Positions 33,053 through 41,011 of a stretch of DNA of 64,000 nucleotides are shown in pieces. The stretch's first letter is position 1. Each line of letters starts with the position of its first letter. Position numbers and translations under genes: made by a program. The DNA comes from Halorubellus sp034808145 (GTDB lineage: Archaea > Halobacteriota > Halobacteria > Halobacteriales > Natrialbaceae): positions 992,001 through 1,056,000 of the forward strand of contig NZ_JAXHGM010000001.1 of NCBI RefSeq assembly GCF_034808145.1. Direction: 5' to 3'. The notes under the pieces are model-generated. The model did not search any database. It was not told where the DNA came from and was given only the letters and a program-made list of their open reading frames with translations.

Positions 33053-35758
33053 TCAGTCGTCGGCGAGCAACTCAGCGGTCGGCGTCTCTCCGACCTCGAC
33101 CGTCGAGCGGTTCGTCGTCGAGTCCTTCCGGACGTGCACGAGCTCGTCGGCCGCACCGACGAGTTCCTCGTCGTGACTCACGACGAGTATCTGCTCGACG
33201 CCGTAGTCCACGCGCATCGTCTCCACGAGCGTCAACAGCTGCGTGACGTGCCCCGAGTCGAGGAACACCGTCGGTTCGTCGAGGATGAGCGGCGGCATCG
33301 GCGCCGCGCCCTCGACGCCCTCCGCGAGCAACCGATAGATGGCACACCGCAAGCTCAGGTTGAACAAGGCGCGCTCCCCGCCGGATAGCTGGTCGGGGTC
33401 GAGGGTCTCCCCGTCCTTCTGGTAGACCGTCAGCTCGTAATCGCCGGACAGCTCGATGTGGCTGTACGAGTCGTTCTGGTACACGAGGTCGAACGTCTCG
33501 TTCAGCATCCGCTCCAGCGTCTCCACGTTCTGCTGGCGGAGGTCCGCACGTAACTCGCCGTACATCTCTTGGAGCGCCTGGGTCTCGTCGTACAGCGACT
33601 CCAGGGCGTCGACGCGCTCGGCCGCGGCGTCGCGCTTCTCGCGGAGCGTCTCCAGTTCGTCCAGCTCGCCGCGGACGCCACCGATGTCGTTCTGGAGGCG
33701 GTCTCGCTCGTCGCGTAGCGACTCGAGTTCGGCTTCGGCCTTCTCGATGTACGTCTCGGCGCGAGACCTCTCCGCACGCGCCTCCTCGACGACGGCGTCG
33801 TCGACCGCGGCCTCCAGCTCGGCCTTGCGCTCGCGTTTCTCCGCGAGCCACTCGCGGCGCTCCTCGTTCGACTCGGCGAGCGTCGCGCGGTCCTCGCGGA
33901 AGCGCTCGACGTCCTCTCGGGCGTCCGCGAGCGCCTCGCTCGCCTCGGCGAGCGACGCCAGGGTCTCGATGCGGTCCTTCGCCGCGGTCTTCTCGCCGTT
34001 GGCCTCCCCGAGGTCGCTCCGCAGGTCGTCGGCGGCCTCGCGAGCGGCCGTCGCGGCCTCGCGTTTCTCGGCGGCTTCGGTCTCGCGCTCGTCGGCCGCT
34101 TCGAGCAGCGACTCGCGGCGCTCGCGCTTGTCCGCGACCGATTCCTCCTTCTCCGCGAGCAACTGCCGGAGGTTCTCGAGGCGATCCGTGAGCGTCTCGA
34201 CCTCGCGCTCGCGCTCTCGGAGCGCCTCCGCGGCCTCGACACGCTCGCGGACGTCCTCGAGGTCCTCACGGACCGCCTCGAGCGCGCGCTCCTGCTCGGC
34301 GAGTCGCTCCCGGTCCTCGTCGAGCGAGTCGACGTGCGGCGACCCGTCGACGGACTGTCCGCACTCCGGGCACTTGCCCTCCTCGAGCAGGCGCTCGCCC
34401 TCCTCGACGCGGTCGCGGAGCGACTCCACCTCGGCCCGCAGGTCGTCGCGCTCCTCGCGCAGGTCGTCGCGCTCGGCCTCGCGCTCCGCGACGAGGGACT
34501 CGGCGTCGCCGAACTCGACGGGCGCGTCCTCGAACGCAGCCCGTTCCGCCGCGATGTCGTCCTCCAGGCCGTCGACCTTCGCCCTCCGCGATTCGAGCTC
34601 TGACTCGGCGTCTTCGACGGCGTCGGCGAGGGACTCCGCTTCCGCGCGCTTCTCCGCCGCCGCCGCCTCCAGTTCGTCCGCGCGCTCTTCGAGCCGGTCC
34701 GCCTCGTCGGTCTTCGACCCGATGTCGACGGACAGCTGGTTGATGCGCTCCTGGAGTTCGTCCACCTGCGTCTCCAGGTCGGCTCGCTCCGCTTCGACCG
34801 CGTCCACGTCGACGGTCCCGTCGTCGTTCCCGACGGCGTCGGCGTCGAGCGCTGACGCGTCGAGGAGGTCGGCGACCTCGCTCGCTCGCGTCTCGACGGT
34901 CTCGCGACGCTCCGCGACGCGCTCCTTCAGGTCGTCGCGCTCGCGCTCGGCCTCGCTGATCTTCGCCTGCAGTTCCTCGACGTCCGCTTCGATTGCCGCG
35001 AGCTCCTCGCGTTTCGCCTCGTGTTCGTCCAGAACCGCCTGCGCGTCGTCGCGCGTCCCCCGGGCCGTCTCCACCTGGGCCTCGAGGCGTTCTATCTCGG
35101 CGACCGTCTCGTTGCGTTCGGACTCCAGCTCGTTCAACCGCTCGTGGAGCCCCTTCGCCTCCTTCTCCTCGACCTGTTCCTCGTAGTTCTTGAGCGTCCC
35201 ACGGACCTCCGTCAGGACGTCGTTCACGCCGAGGCGCGCGTCGCTCGCGCGCTCCCGGTACTCCTCGAGCTTCCCGAGCTGGAGGAGGTCGTCGAGCATG
35301 TCCTGACGCTCGCTCGGCGTCGCGTGGATGAGCTTGTTCACCTCGCCCTGCTGGACGTACGCGCAGTTCACGAACGCGTCCGCGTCCATCCGCAGGAGGT
35401 CCGCGACGGCGCCGTCGACCGCGGTCGCCCCCTCCCACTGCTCGTCGTCCGGTCCCTCCAGCAGGCAGTCGTGACTGACGCGGTCGCCGTAGTCCTTCAG
35501 CGACCGTTCGAGGTGGTACTCGCCGCCGGCGTGCCGGAACCAGAGCTCGACGACGGTCTCGTCCTCGCCGGTGCGGATGACGCTCTCCCGGGTGCCGTCG
35601 ATGGCGGCACTCCCGTACAGCGCGAAGAAGCACGCCTCCAGGAGCGACGACTTCCCGCTCCCGTTGACGCCGTGCACGACGGTCACGCCCGCTTCGAGCG
35701 ACAGGTCGGCGTCCGCGTAGCACTTGAAGTTCTCGAGGGCGACGCGCTGGAACCTCAC
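33053..35758 (-). CDS. rad50: DNA double-strand break repair ATPase Rad50
   Basis: This SMC-like 901-residue ATPase has an N-terminal Walker A (VNGSGKSSLLEACFF, about residues 30-44) and a C-terminal signature LSGGERALFNLSLRCAIYRL with Walker B LILDEPTVFLDSG. Between them two long, Glu/Arg-rich coiled coils flank the zinc hook CPEC at residues 463-466, which dimerises Rad50 through zinc. With Mre11 it tethers and processes DNA ends. The start is GTG at 35758, overlapping the mre11 stop by 4 bases (GTGA), so rad50 is downstream in a two-gene operon. Confidence 0.96.
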   Translation of the reverse strand: MRFQRVALENFKCYADADLSLEAGVTVVHGVNGSGKSSLLEACFFALYGSAAIDGTRESVIRTGEDETVVELWFRHAGGEYHLERSLKDYGDRVSHDCLLEGPDDEQWEGATAVDGAVADLLRMDADAFVNCAYVQQGEVNKLIHATPSERQDMLDDLLQLGKLEEYRERASDARLGVNDVLTEVRGTLKNYEEQVEEKEAKGLHERLNELESERNETVAEIERLEAQVETARGTRDDAQAVLDEHEAKREELAAIEADVEELQAKISEAERERDDLKERVAERRETVETRASEVADLLDASALDADAVGNDDGTVDVDAVEAERADLETQVDELQERINQLSVDIGSKTDEADRLEERADELEAAAAEKRAEAESLADAVEDAESELESRRAKVDGLEDDIAAERAAFEDAPVEFGDAESLVAEREAERDDLREERDDLRAEVESLRDRVEEGERLLEEGKCPECGQSVDGSPHVDSLDEDRERLAEQERALEAVREDLEDVRERVEAAEALREREREVETLTDRLENLRQLLAEKEESVADKRERRESLLEAADERETEAAEKREAATAAREAADDLRSDLGEANGEKTAAKDRIETLASLAEASEALADAREDVERFREDRATLAESNEERREWLAEKRERKAELEAAVDDAVVEEARAERSRAETYIEKAEAELESLRDERDRLQNDIGGVRGELDELETLREKRDAAAERVDALESLYDETQALQEMYGELRADLRQQNVETLERMLNETFDLVYQNDSYSHIELSGDYELTVYQKDGETLDPDQLSGGERALFNLSLRCAIYRLLAEGVEGAAPMPPLILDEPTVFLDSGHVTQLLTLVETMRVDYGVEQILVVSHDEELVGAADELVHVRKDSTTNRSTVEVGETPTAELLADD

Positions 35759-37086
35759 AGGAACTCACCCATCGAGGACTGGTCCTCGCCGTCGCCACCG
35801 TCCACGGCCGCCGCGTCGACGGTCGCGGGCTCCTCGCTCGCCGCGGACTCGCGGTCCGGAGCGGTGTCGTCGTCTCCGTCGTCTGCAGCGGTGTCGTCTT
35901 CTCGATGGTCGACGTCGTCTCCGTCGCTGGCGTCGTCGGCGGACGCGAACGCGTCCATGTCGGCGTCCTCGACGATGTCACGGACGCGGGCTTCGACGGT
36001 GTCGCGGACGTTCGAGTCCGCGACCGCGCCCTCGCGGACGGTCTCGTCGATGCCGCGAGCGGCCTCGCTCAACCCGAGGTCGCGGACGCGCTCGCGGACC
36101 GCCTCGTCGGGGTCCGCGAACGACACGCTCGTCTCGGTGTCGACGGTGACGTCCCGGCGGTCGTTCACGCGGACGACGAGCGCGCCGTCGTCCAGCGCCA
36201 GCTCCTCAACCGGTGCGGGCGTCACGGGCTCGCCGTCGCCCCGGATGGTGACGACGACAACGGCGTCGGTCGCGTCGTACTGGCGGACGGCCTCGCGGAC
36301 GCGCTCGGCGCCCTCGCCGGGCTCGAGGTCGACGTCGACGAACACGAACTCGCGCGTGTCCAGGCCGCGCCGCGAGATCGCGACGCCCTCCCCGGTCGCG
36401 TCGGCGGCGTCTCCCTTCTCGTCGGCATCGAACGTGACGATGTTGTAGCCGCGGTCGTCGCGCTCGCTCGCGCTCGCACGCTCGGTCGACCCACAGTACG
36501 TCACCCACGCGTCCTGCAGCCGCTCGGTTCCGGGGGTGTGGTTGTCGCCGAGGAGCACAGCGTCGAAGGAGACCGTCGACTCGTCGAGGAGGCGTTCGGT
36601 GTCCCAGTCGGCGTGCGCGAACGGCTCAAAGAGGCCGTGCGAGACGAGCGCGGCGTGCGTCGCGTCGGTGCTCTCGAAGTCGTAGTCGAGGTCCTCGCGG
36701 CGGGACCGCGGGACGAAGTCCAGGCCGTAGAACGCGGTGTCGCCGACGACGCGCGGCGTGGCGTCCAGGCGTTCGGCGAGCCCGAGGTCCTCGAAGAGGT
36801 CGAGCCACTGGCCGTCGCGCTTCCCCTCGTGGTTCCCGACGACGGCGAGGAACGGGATGTCGGCGTCTCGAAGGTCTCGTAGCGCCGCGACGGTCCCCTG
36901 GAGGTCCCTGAGCCCGGGGCGTCGGTCGTGGAAGAGGTCTCCGGCGTGGACGACCGCGTCGACGTCGCCGTCGACGGCGTCGGCCACCACCCCCTCGAAC
37001 GCAGCGAGGAAGTCCCGCTGGCGCTCGGGCGAGTGGTACTGGCGGTAGCCGACGTGGGTGTCGCCCGTGTGAATCACCCGTGTCAT
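35755..37086 (-). CDS. mre11: DNA double-strand break repair nuclease Mre11
   Basis: This 443-residue metallophosphoesterase carries all nuclease motifs: HTGDTHVG (residues 6-13), HAGDLFHDRRPG, VVGNHEGKRDG and the later VLLGDNHTPG. It is a Mn-dependent 3'-5' exo- and endonuclease at double-strand breaks, bound to Rad50. The C-terminal 90 residues are acidic and repetitive (Asp/Glu/Ala), longer than in non-halophiles. It is the first gene of the mre11-rad50 operon. Confidence 0.96.
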   Translation of the reverse strand: MTRVIHTGDTHVGYRQYHSPERQRDFLAAFEGVVADAVDGDVDAVVHAGDLFHDRRPGLRDLQGTVAALRDLRDADIPFLAVVGNHEGKRDGQWLDLFEDLGLAERLDATPRVVGDTAFYGLDFVPRSRREDLDYDFESTDATHAALVSHGLFEPFAHADWDTERLLDESTVSFDAVLLGDNHTPGTERLQDAWVTYCGSTERASASERDDRGYNIVTFDADEKGDAADATGEGVAISRRGLDTREFVFVDVDLEPGEGAERVREAVRQYDATDAVVVVTIRGDGEPVTPAPVEELALDDGALVVRVNDRRDVTVDTETSVSFADPDEAVRERVRDLGLSEAARGIDETVREGAVADSNVRDTVEARVRDIVEDADMDAFASADDASDGDDVDHREDDTAADDGDDDTAPDRESAASEEPATVDAAAVDGGDGEDQSSMGEFL

Positions 37087-37186
37087 ACCCCGGCCTTTGC
37101 CGTCATCGCCTAAAGGGGTTTGCAGAGCGCGGCGGAAGTGAACGGGGCGTCGCGCGGGGGACGAGGTGCGCTCCGGGTCCGCGCGC

Positions 37187-37465
37187 CTATTCGAGCTTGA
37201 GCGTGTAGATGCGCTTGCGGGCGTCGGAGAAGGAGAACCGCGAGTCGACGACGTGCTCGTCCTCGAGCCGGTTGAGCGCGTAGCGGACGGTGCGCGCGGG
37301 CAGGAGCGTCTCCTCGGCGAGCTGGCTCTGGGTCAGGGAGTCCTCGTACTCGAGGACCTTGGCGACGAGCTTCGCGCTCGGTGGCAGGTCGGTCACGTCG
37401 TCCCACGTGCCCGTCGGTTCTTCGTCGGCGTCGTCCTCGCGATGGTCGTAGACGTTCGTGCTCAT
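37187..37465 (-). CDS. winged-helix transcriptional regulator (MarR/TrmB-like)
   Basis: This 92-residue protein has an acidic N-terminus and a winged helix: LPPSAKLVAKVLEYEDSLTQSQLAEETLLPARTVRYALNRLEDEHVVDSRFSFSDARKRIYTL. The recognition helix (LPARTVRYALNRL) and wing are clear. This small regulator is well conserved across haloarchaea. Its start is preceded by an AT-rich segment with an 8-base inverted repeat overlapping the TATA position, likely its own operator. No neighbouring target is obvious; it lies alone between mre11 and pan. Confidence 0.82.
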   Translation of the reverse strand: MSTNVYDHREDDADEEPTGTWDDVTDLPPSAKLVAKVLEYEDSLTQSQLAEETLLPARTVRYALNRLEDEHVVDSRFSFSDARKRIYTLKLE

Positions 37466-37492
37466 CGTAGCACATCATAGCCCATACTCCCT

Positions 37493-37518
37493 AATAATAC
37501 TAACCATGTCGTATTATT
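37493..37518. promoter_or_regulatory. inverted repeat AATAATAC-N10-GTATTATT at the regulator promoter
   Basis: Perfect 8-base arms at 37493-37500 and 37511-37518, with a 10-base spacer; the near arm is centred about 31 bases upstream of the ATG at 37465, overlapping the expected TATA box. This geometry suits a dimeric winged-helix repressor, probably the product of the adjacent gene. The AT richness stands out from the surroundings. Confidence 0.65.
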
Positions 37519-37711
37519 CTCTTGAGTAATATCGAGCACGGTCTGACGGTTGTTTATCTCGGAGTCGACCGACCCTCCGACCGCGGTGGAACTGCCTGTC
37601 CCCCACCGCCTGCCACGCTCTCGCGTCGACTCACTCCATCTGTCCCGTCTTCGCGGCGACGACCCTCTCATAGCACCGTCGCGAACCGCCTTTCTCAGTG
37701 CACCCGAAGCC

Positions 37712-37719
37712 TCTTAAGA
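37712..37719 (+). promoter_or_regulatory. TATA-like element of the pan gene
   Basis: TCTTAAGA centred 27 bases before the ATG at 37742, fitting a leaderless transcript. Confidence 0.55.
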
Positions 37720-37741
37720 ATCAGTGCCTTACGAGTGGGTG

Positions 37742-38953
37742 ATGACCGACACCGTGGACGACGTGGACTTCCCGTACGCGGAAGACGCGTCCAAGCAGGA
37801 GAAGATAAGCGCCCTGCAGGAGCGCCTCGAAGTCCTTGAGGCGCAGAACGAGGAGATGCGCGACAAACTCCTCGACGCCAACGCCGAGAACAACAAGTAC
37901 CAGCAGAAGCTCGAGCGACTCACGCACGAGAACAAGAAACTCAAGCAGTCCCCGCTGTTCGTCGCCACCATCCAGGAGGTGAACGACGACGGCGTCATCA
38001 TCAAGCAACACGGGAACAATCAGGAGGCCCTCACCGAGGTCACCGACGAGATGAAGGCCGACCTCGAACCGGACGACCGCGTCGCGGTCAACAACTCTCT
38101 CTCCATCGTCAAGGAACTCTCCAGCGAGACGGACGTCCGGGCGCGCGTCATGGAGGTCACGAAGAGCCCGGAGGTCGCGTACGAGGACATCGGCGGGCTC
38201 GAAGAGCAGATGCAGGAGGTCCGCGAGACCGTCGAGATGCCGCTCGAACACCCCGACATGTTCGTGGACGTCGGCATCGAACCGCCCAGCGGCGTGCTGC
38301 TGTACGGGCCGCCGGGGACGGGGAAGACGATGCTCGCGAAGGCGGTGGCGAACGAGACGGACGCGACGTTCATCAAGATGGCCGGGAGCGAACTCGTCCA
38401 CAAGTTCATCGGTGAGGGCGCGAAGCTCGTCCGCGACCTCTTCGAGGTCGCTCGCGAGCACGAGCCCGCCGTCATCTTCATCGACGAGATCGACGCCATC
38501 GCCGCCAAGCGGACGGAGTCGAAGACCAGCGGTGACGCGGAGGTCCAGCGGACGATGATGCAGCTCCTCAGCGAGATGGACGGGTTCGAGGACCGCGGCG
38601 AGATCCGCATCATCGCCGCCACCAATCGCTTCGACATGCTCGACCGCGCCATCCTCCGCCCCGGTCGCTTCGACCGCCTCATCGAGGTGCCCAAGCCGGA
38701 CGCCGAGGGTCGCGAGCTCATCTTCCAGATCCACACGCGGAACATGAACGTCGCCGACGACCTCGACTTCTCGGCGCTCGCGGAGGACACCGAGAACGCC
38801 TCCGGTGCGGACATCAAGGCGATCTGTACGGAGGCGGGGATGTTCGCGATTCGCGACGACCGCACCACGGTCCAGCGCAGCGACTTCGAGGAGGCGTGGG
38901 CGAAGATCCAGGCCGAGGACGAGGACGAGGAGATCTCGAAGACGTTCGCCTGA
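37742..38953 (+). CDS. pan: proteasome-activating nucleotidase (PAN)
   Basis: This 403-residue AAA+ ATPase unfolds substrates and feeds them to the 20S proteasome. An N-terminal coiled coil (about 16-68), the OB domain (70-130), Walker A GPPGTGKT (residues 189-196), Walker B VIFIDEID (244-251) and the arginine-finger region LRPGRFDR are visible. The C-terminus ends KTFA, not the hydrophobic-Tyr-any (HbYX) motif PAN uses to open the proteasome gate in other archaea. Haloarchaea usually have more than one PAN, so this may be the paralogue with altered docking. ATG at 37742 is chosen over in-frame starts upstream. Confidence 0.95.
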   Translation: MTDTVDDVDFPYAEDASKQEKISALQERLEVLEAQNEEMRDKLLDANAENNKYQQKLERLTHENKKLKQSPLFVATIQEVNDDGVIIKQHGNNQEALTEVTDEMKADLEPDDRVAVNNSLSIVKELSSETDVRARVMEVTKSPEVAYEDIGGLEEQMQEVRETVEMPLEHPDMFVDVGIEPPSGVLLYGPPGTGKTMLAKAVANETDATFIKMAGSELVHKFIGEGAKLVRDLFEVAREHEPAVIFIDEIDAIAAKRTESKTSGDAEVQRTMMQLLSEMDGFEDRGEIRIIAATNRFDMLDRAILRPGRFDRLIEVPKPDAEGRELIFQIHTRNMNVADDLDFSALAEDTENASGADIKAICTEAGMFAIRDDRTTVQRSDFEEAWAKIQAEDEDEEISKTFA

Positions 38954-39095
38954 GACGGCCCGAAGCGGTTCACGCTGTTCTTCGCTGTCTCGGAGCTCGC
39001 TCGTTCACGTGTCGGGTTTCGTCTGACGGTTCGGGCGTTTCGTCTGTTGGGACACTTCACCCGGTTATTTGATTGCCGGTGCGACACGTCCAGTC

Positions 39096-40001
39096 ATGAC
39101 TTCGCGCACGACGACGGCTGTCCCGGCGACGGGTGATGGTGCGTTCTCGTGTCCCGGGGAGAGGGTGACCGTGGACGGTCGAGCGGTGACGTTCGCGTCG
39201 TTCGGCGACCCTGATGGGACGCCGGTGGTCGCGCTTCACGGGACGCCGGGGTCGAGAGCGTTCGGTGCGTTCCTCGACGCGCCGGCGCGCGAACGCGGCG
39301 TTCGCGTGCTCGCACCGGACCGACCGGGCGTCGGCGGGTCGGCGCGTGCGCCGGGTCGTTCCGTCGCCGACGGCGCGTCGTTCGTCGCGGGGTTCCTCGA
39401 CGCGCTCGACCTCGACGCGGCGGGCGTCCTCGGGTTCTCCGGCGGCGGCCCGCACGCGCTCGCCTGTCCCGCGCTCGTGCCCGAGCGCGTCCACGGGACG
39501 GCGCTGCTCGCGAGTCCCGCACCGCCGAGTGCGGACGTCCCACAGGAACCGATGATCCGCGCGACGCACGCGCTCGCTCGCCACACGACGCTCGGGCTGT
39601 CGGTCGCGTGCCGCCTCCAGGCGGCGGTCGTCGGCCGCCAGGACGCCGACGCGGTACTGGACCTGTTCACGGCCGCGCCCGTCGCGGACGACGTCGTCGT
39701 CGGCGATGCCACCGTTCCCGACGTCCTCGAGACGGAACTCGAGCTGGCGCTGGAACGCGGCCATCGCGCGCTCGTCGACGACTACCGCGCGCTGGCGACC
39801 GACTGGGGGTTCGACGAGTATGCGGTCGGCCCGACCGTCCACGTCTTCCATGGCAGCGAGGACGGGAACGTCCACCCTGACGCCGGCGCGTACCTCGACC
39901 GCGTCCTCCCGGACACCCACCTGCATCGCGAGCCCGTCGACCACCTCGAACTCGTCCTCGAGCACGCCGGCGACGCGCTCGACGCCGCCGCTGGCCGATA
40001 G
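39096..40001 (+). CDS. alpha/beta hydrolase
   Basis: This 301-residue protein has an alpha/beta-hydrolase fold with the oxyanion-hole motif HGTPGSR (about residue 48), nucleophile elbow GFSGGGPHAL (Ser near residue 119) and a late HVFHGSEDGNVH...HLELVLEH supplying Asp and His. It probably hydrolyses an ester or epoxide-like substrate; the specificity is unknown. ATG at 39096 is preferred over one 9 codons upstream because the added residues look non-coding. It is transcribed alone. Confidence 0.85.
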   Translation: MTSRTTTAVPATGDGAFSCPGERVTVDGRAVTFASFGDPDGTPVVALHGTPGSRAFGAFLDAPARERGVRVLAPDRPGVGGSARAPGRSVADGASFVAGFLDALDLDAAGVLGFSGGGPHALACPALVPERVHGTALLASPAPPSADVPQEPMIRATHALARHTTLGLSVACRLQAAVVGRQDADAVLDLFTAAPVADDVVVGDATVPDVLETELELALERGHRALVDDYRALATDWGFDEYAVGPTVHVFHGSEDGNVHPDAGAYLDRVLPDTHLHREPVDHLELVLEHAGDALDAAAGR

Positions 40002-40066
40002 CGGACTGAGTCGTCGACCGTCGACGGTCGCGTGACAGAGCCGAGGACGGTCAGCCGGTCAGCCGG

Positions 40067-40207
40067 TCACCCGAGCACGTAGAAGAGACCGAACGGGACC
40101 CCGAACAGTAGGACGGTCATGACGGCGAGCAGGACGAGGTAGCCCGCGGCGGTCGCGCCCGCGGTGAACCACGTCGGGTGGTCGAACTCCGAGAGGTCGA
40201 CGTTCAT
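40067..40207 (-). CDS. small single-pass membrane protein
   Basis: This 46-residue protein (MNVDLSEFDHPTWFTAG...) has one long hydrophobic segment, AGYLVLLAVMTVLLFGVPFGLF. The N-terminal acidic stretch would stay in the cytoplasm or at the interface. Short haloarchaeal membrane proteins of this sort are often missed by annotation; nothing shows its function. It is divergent from the GMP synthase gene, sharing the 40208-40356 promoter region. Confidence 0.6.
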   Translation of the reverse strand: MNVDLSEFDHPTWFTAGATAAGYLVLLAVMTVLLFGVPFGLFYVLG

Positions 40208-40356
40208 ACGGCATCGGTGTGGCGCGGCCGACTTAGCCGTTGTCGTTACGGTCAGCACGTGCGTTCCAAACCGTTCCTCGTCGGAACGCGATGCTCGCCG
40301 TCTGGTCGCTGGCGCGTTCCGGACGGCTTTTGCCCGGGGGTCTCCTTTCGGCCGAT

Positions 40357-40914
40357 ATGACTCGGATCGTCGTGGTCGACAACCACGGACAGTTCACGCA
40401 CCTCGAGCACCGCGCCCTCCGCGACATGGGCGTGGACACGGAGATCGTCGCCAACGAGACGCCGCCGTCGGAGGTCGACGCGGACGGCATCGTGCTCTCG
40501 GGCGGCCCCGACATGGACCGGCGCGGGCACTCGGACGACTACCTCGACGACGACCGGCCCGTCCTCGGCATCTGTCTCGGGATGCAGGTGATGGCGCACG
40601 CGCTCGACGGCGGTCGCGTCGGCAGCGGCGAGTACGGCGGGTACGCGGACGTCACCGTCGACGTCCTCGACGTCGACGACCCGCTCGTCGGCAGCCTCCA
40701 CCCGGACACGCGGACGTGGGCGAGTCACGCCGACGAGGTGAAGCAGGTCCCCGACGGCTTCGAGCGCACCGCCGAGAGCGACGTGTGTGGCGTCGAAGCG
40801 ATGAGCGACCCCGACCGCGGCCTCTACGGCGTCCAGTGGCATCCCGAGGTCGCGCACACCGAGGAGGGCGAGGAAGTGTTCGAGAACTTCGTCGCCATCT
40901 GCGAGGCGGAATAA
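40357..40914 (+). CDS. guaAa: GMP synthase glutaminase subunit
   Basis: This 185-residue class I glutamine amidotransferase has the catalytic cysteine in GICLGMQVM (Cys near residue 73) and the His-Glu dyad in WHPEVAHT (near 160). Archaea encode GMP synthase as two proteins: this glutaminase supplies ammonia to the ATP pyrophosphatase subunit, encoded elsewhere, converting XMP to GMP. The family-specific end, EEGEEVFENFVAIC, is present. The ATG at 40357 begins the conserved IVVVDNHGQFTHL block. Confidence 0.93.
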   Translation: MTRIVVVDNHGQFTHLEHRALRDMGVDTEIVANETPPSEVDADGIVLSGGPDMDRRGHSDDYLDDDRPVLGICLGMQVMAHALDGGRVGSGEYGGYADVTVDVLDVDDPLVGSLHPDTRTWASHADEVKQVPDGFERTAESDVCGVEAMSDPDRGLYGVQWHPEVAHTEEGEEVFENFVAICEAE

Positions 40915-41011
40915 CGGCTCGAACGCGCCGTAACGACGCGAACGCGTCGCTTGTGGGCGTTCGTCGGTGGTTAGTTAGGCTTATCCCGTTCTGACGTTTC
41001 CAAGGGAACAC

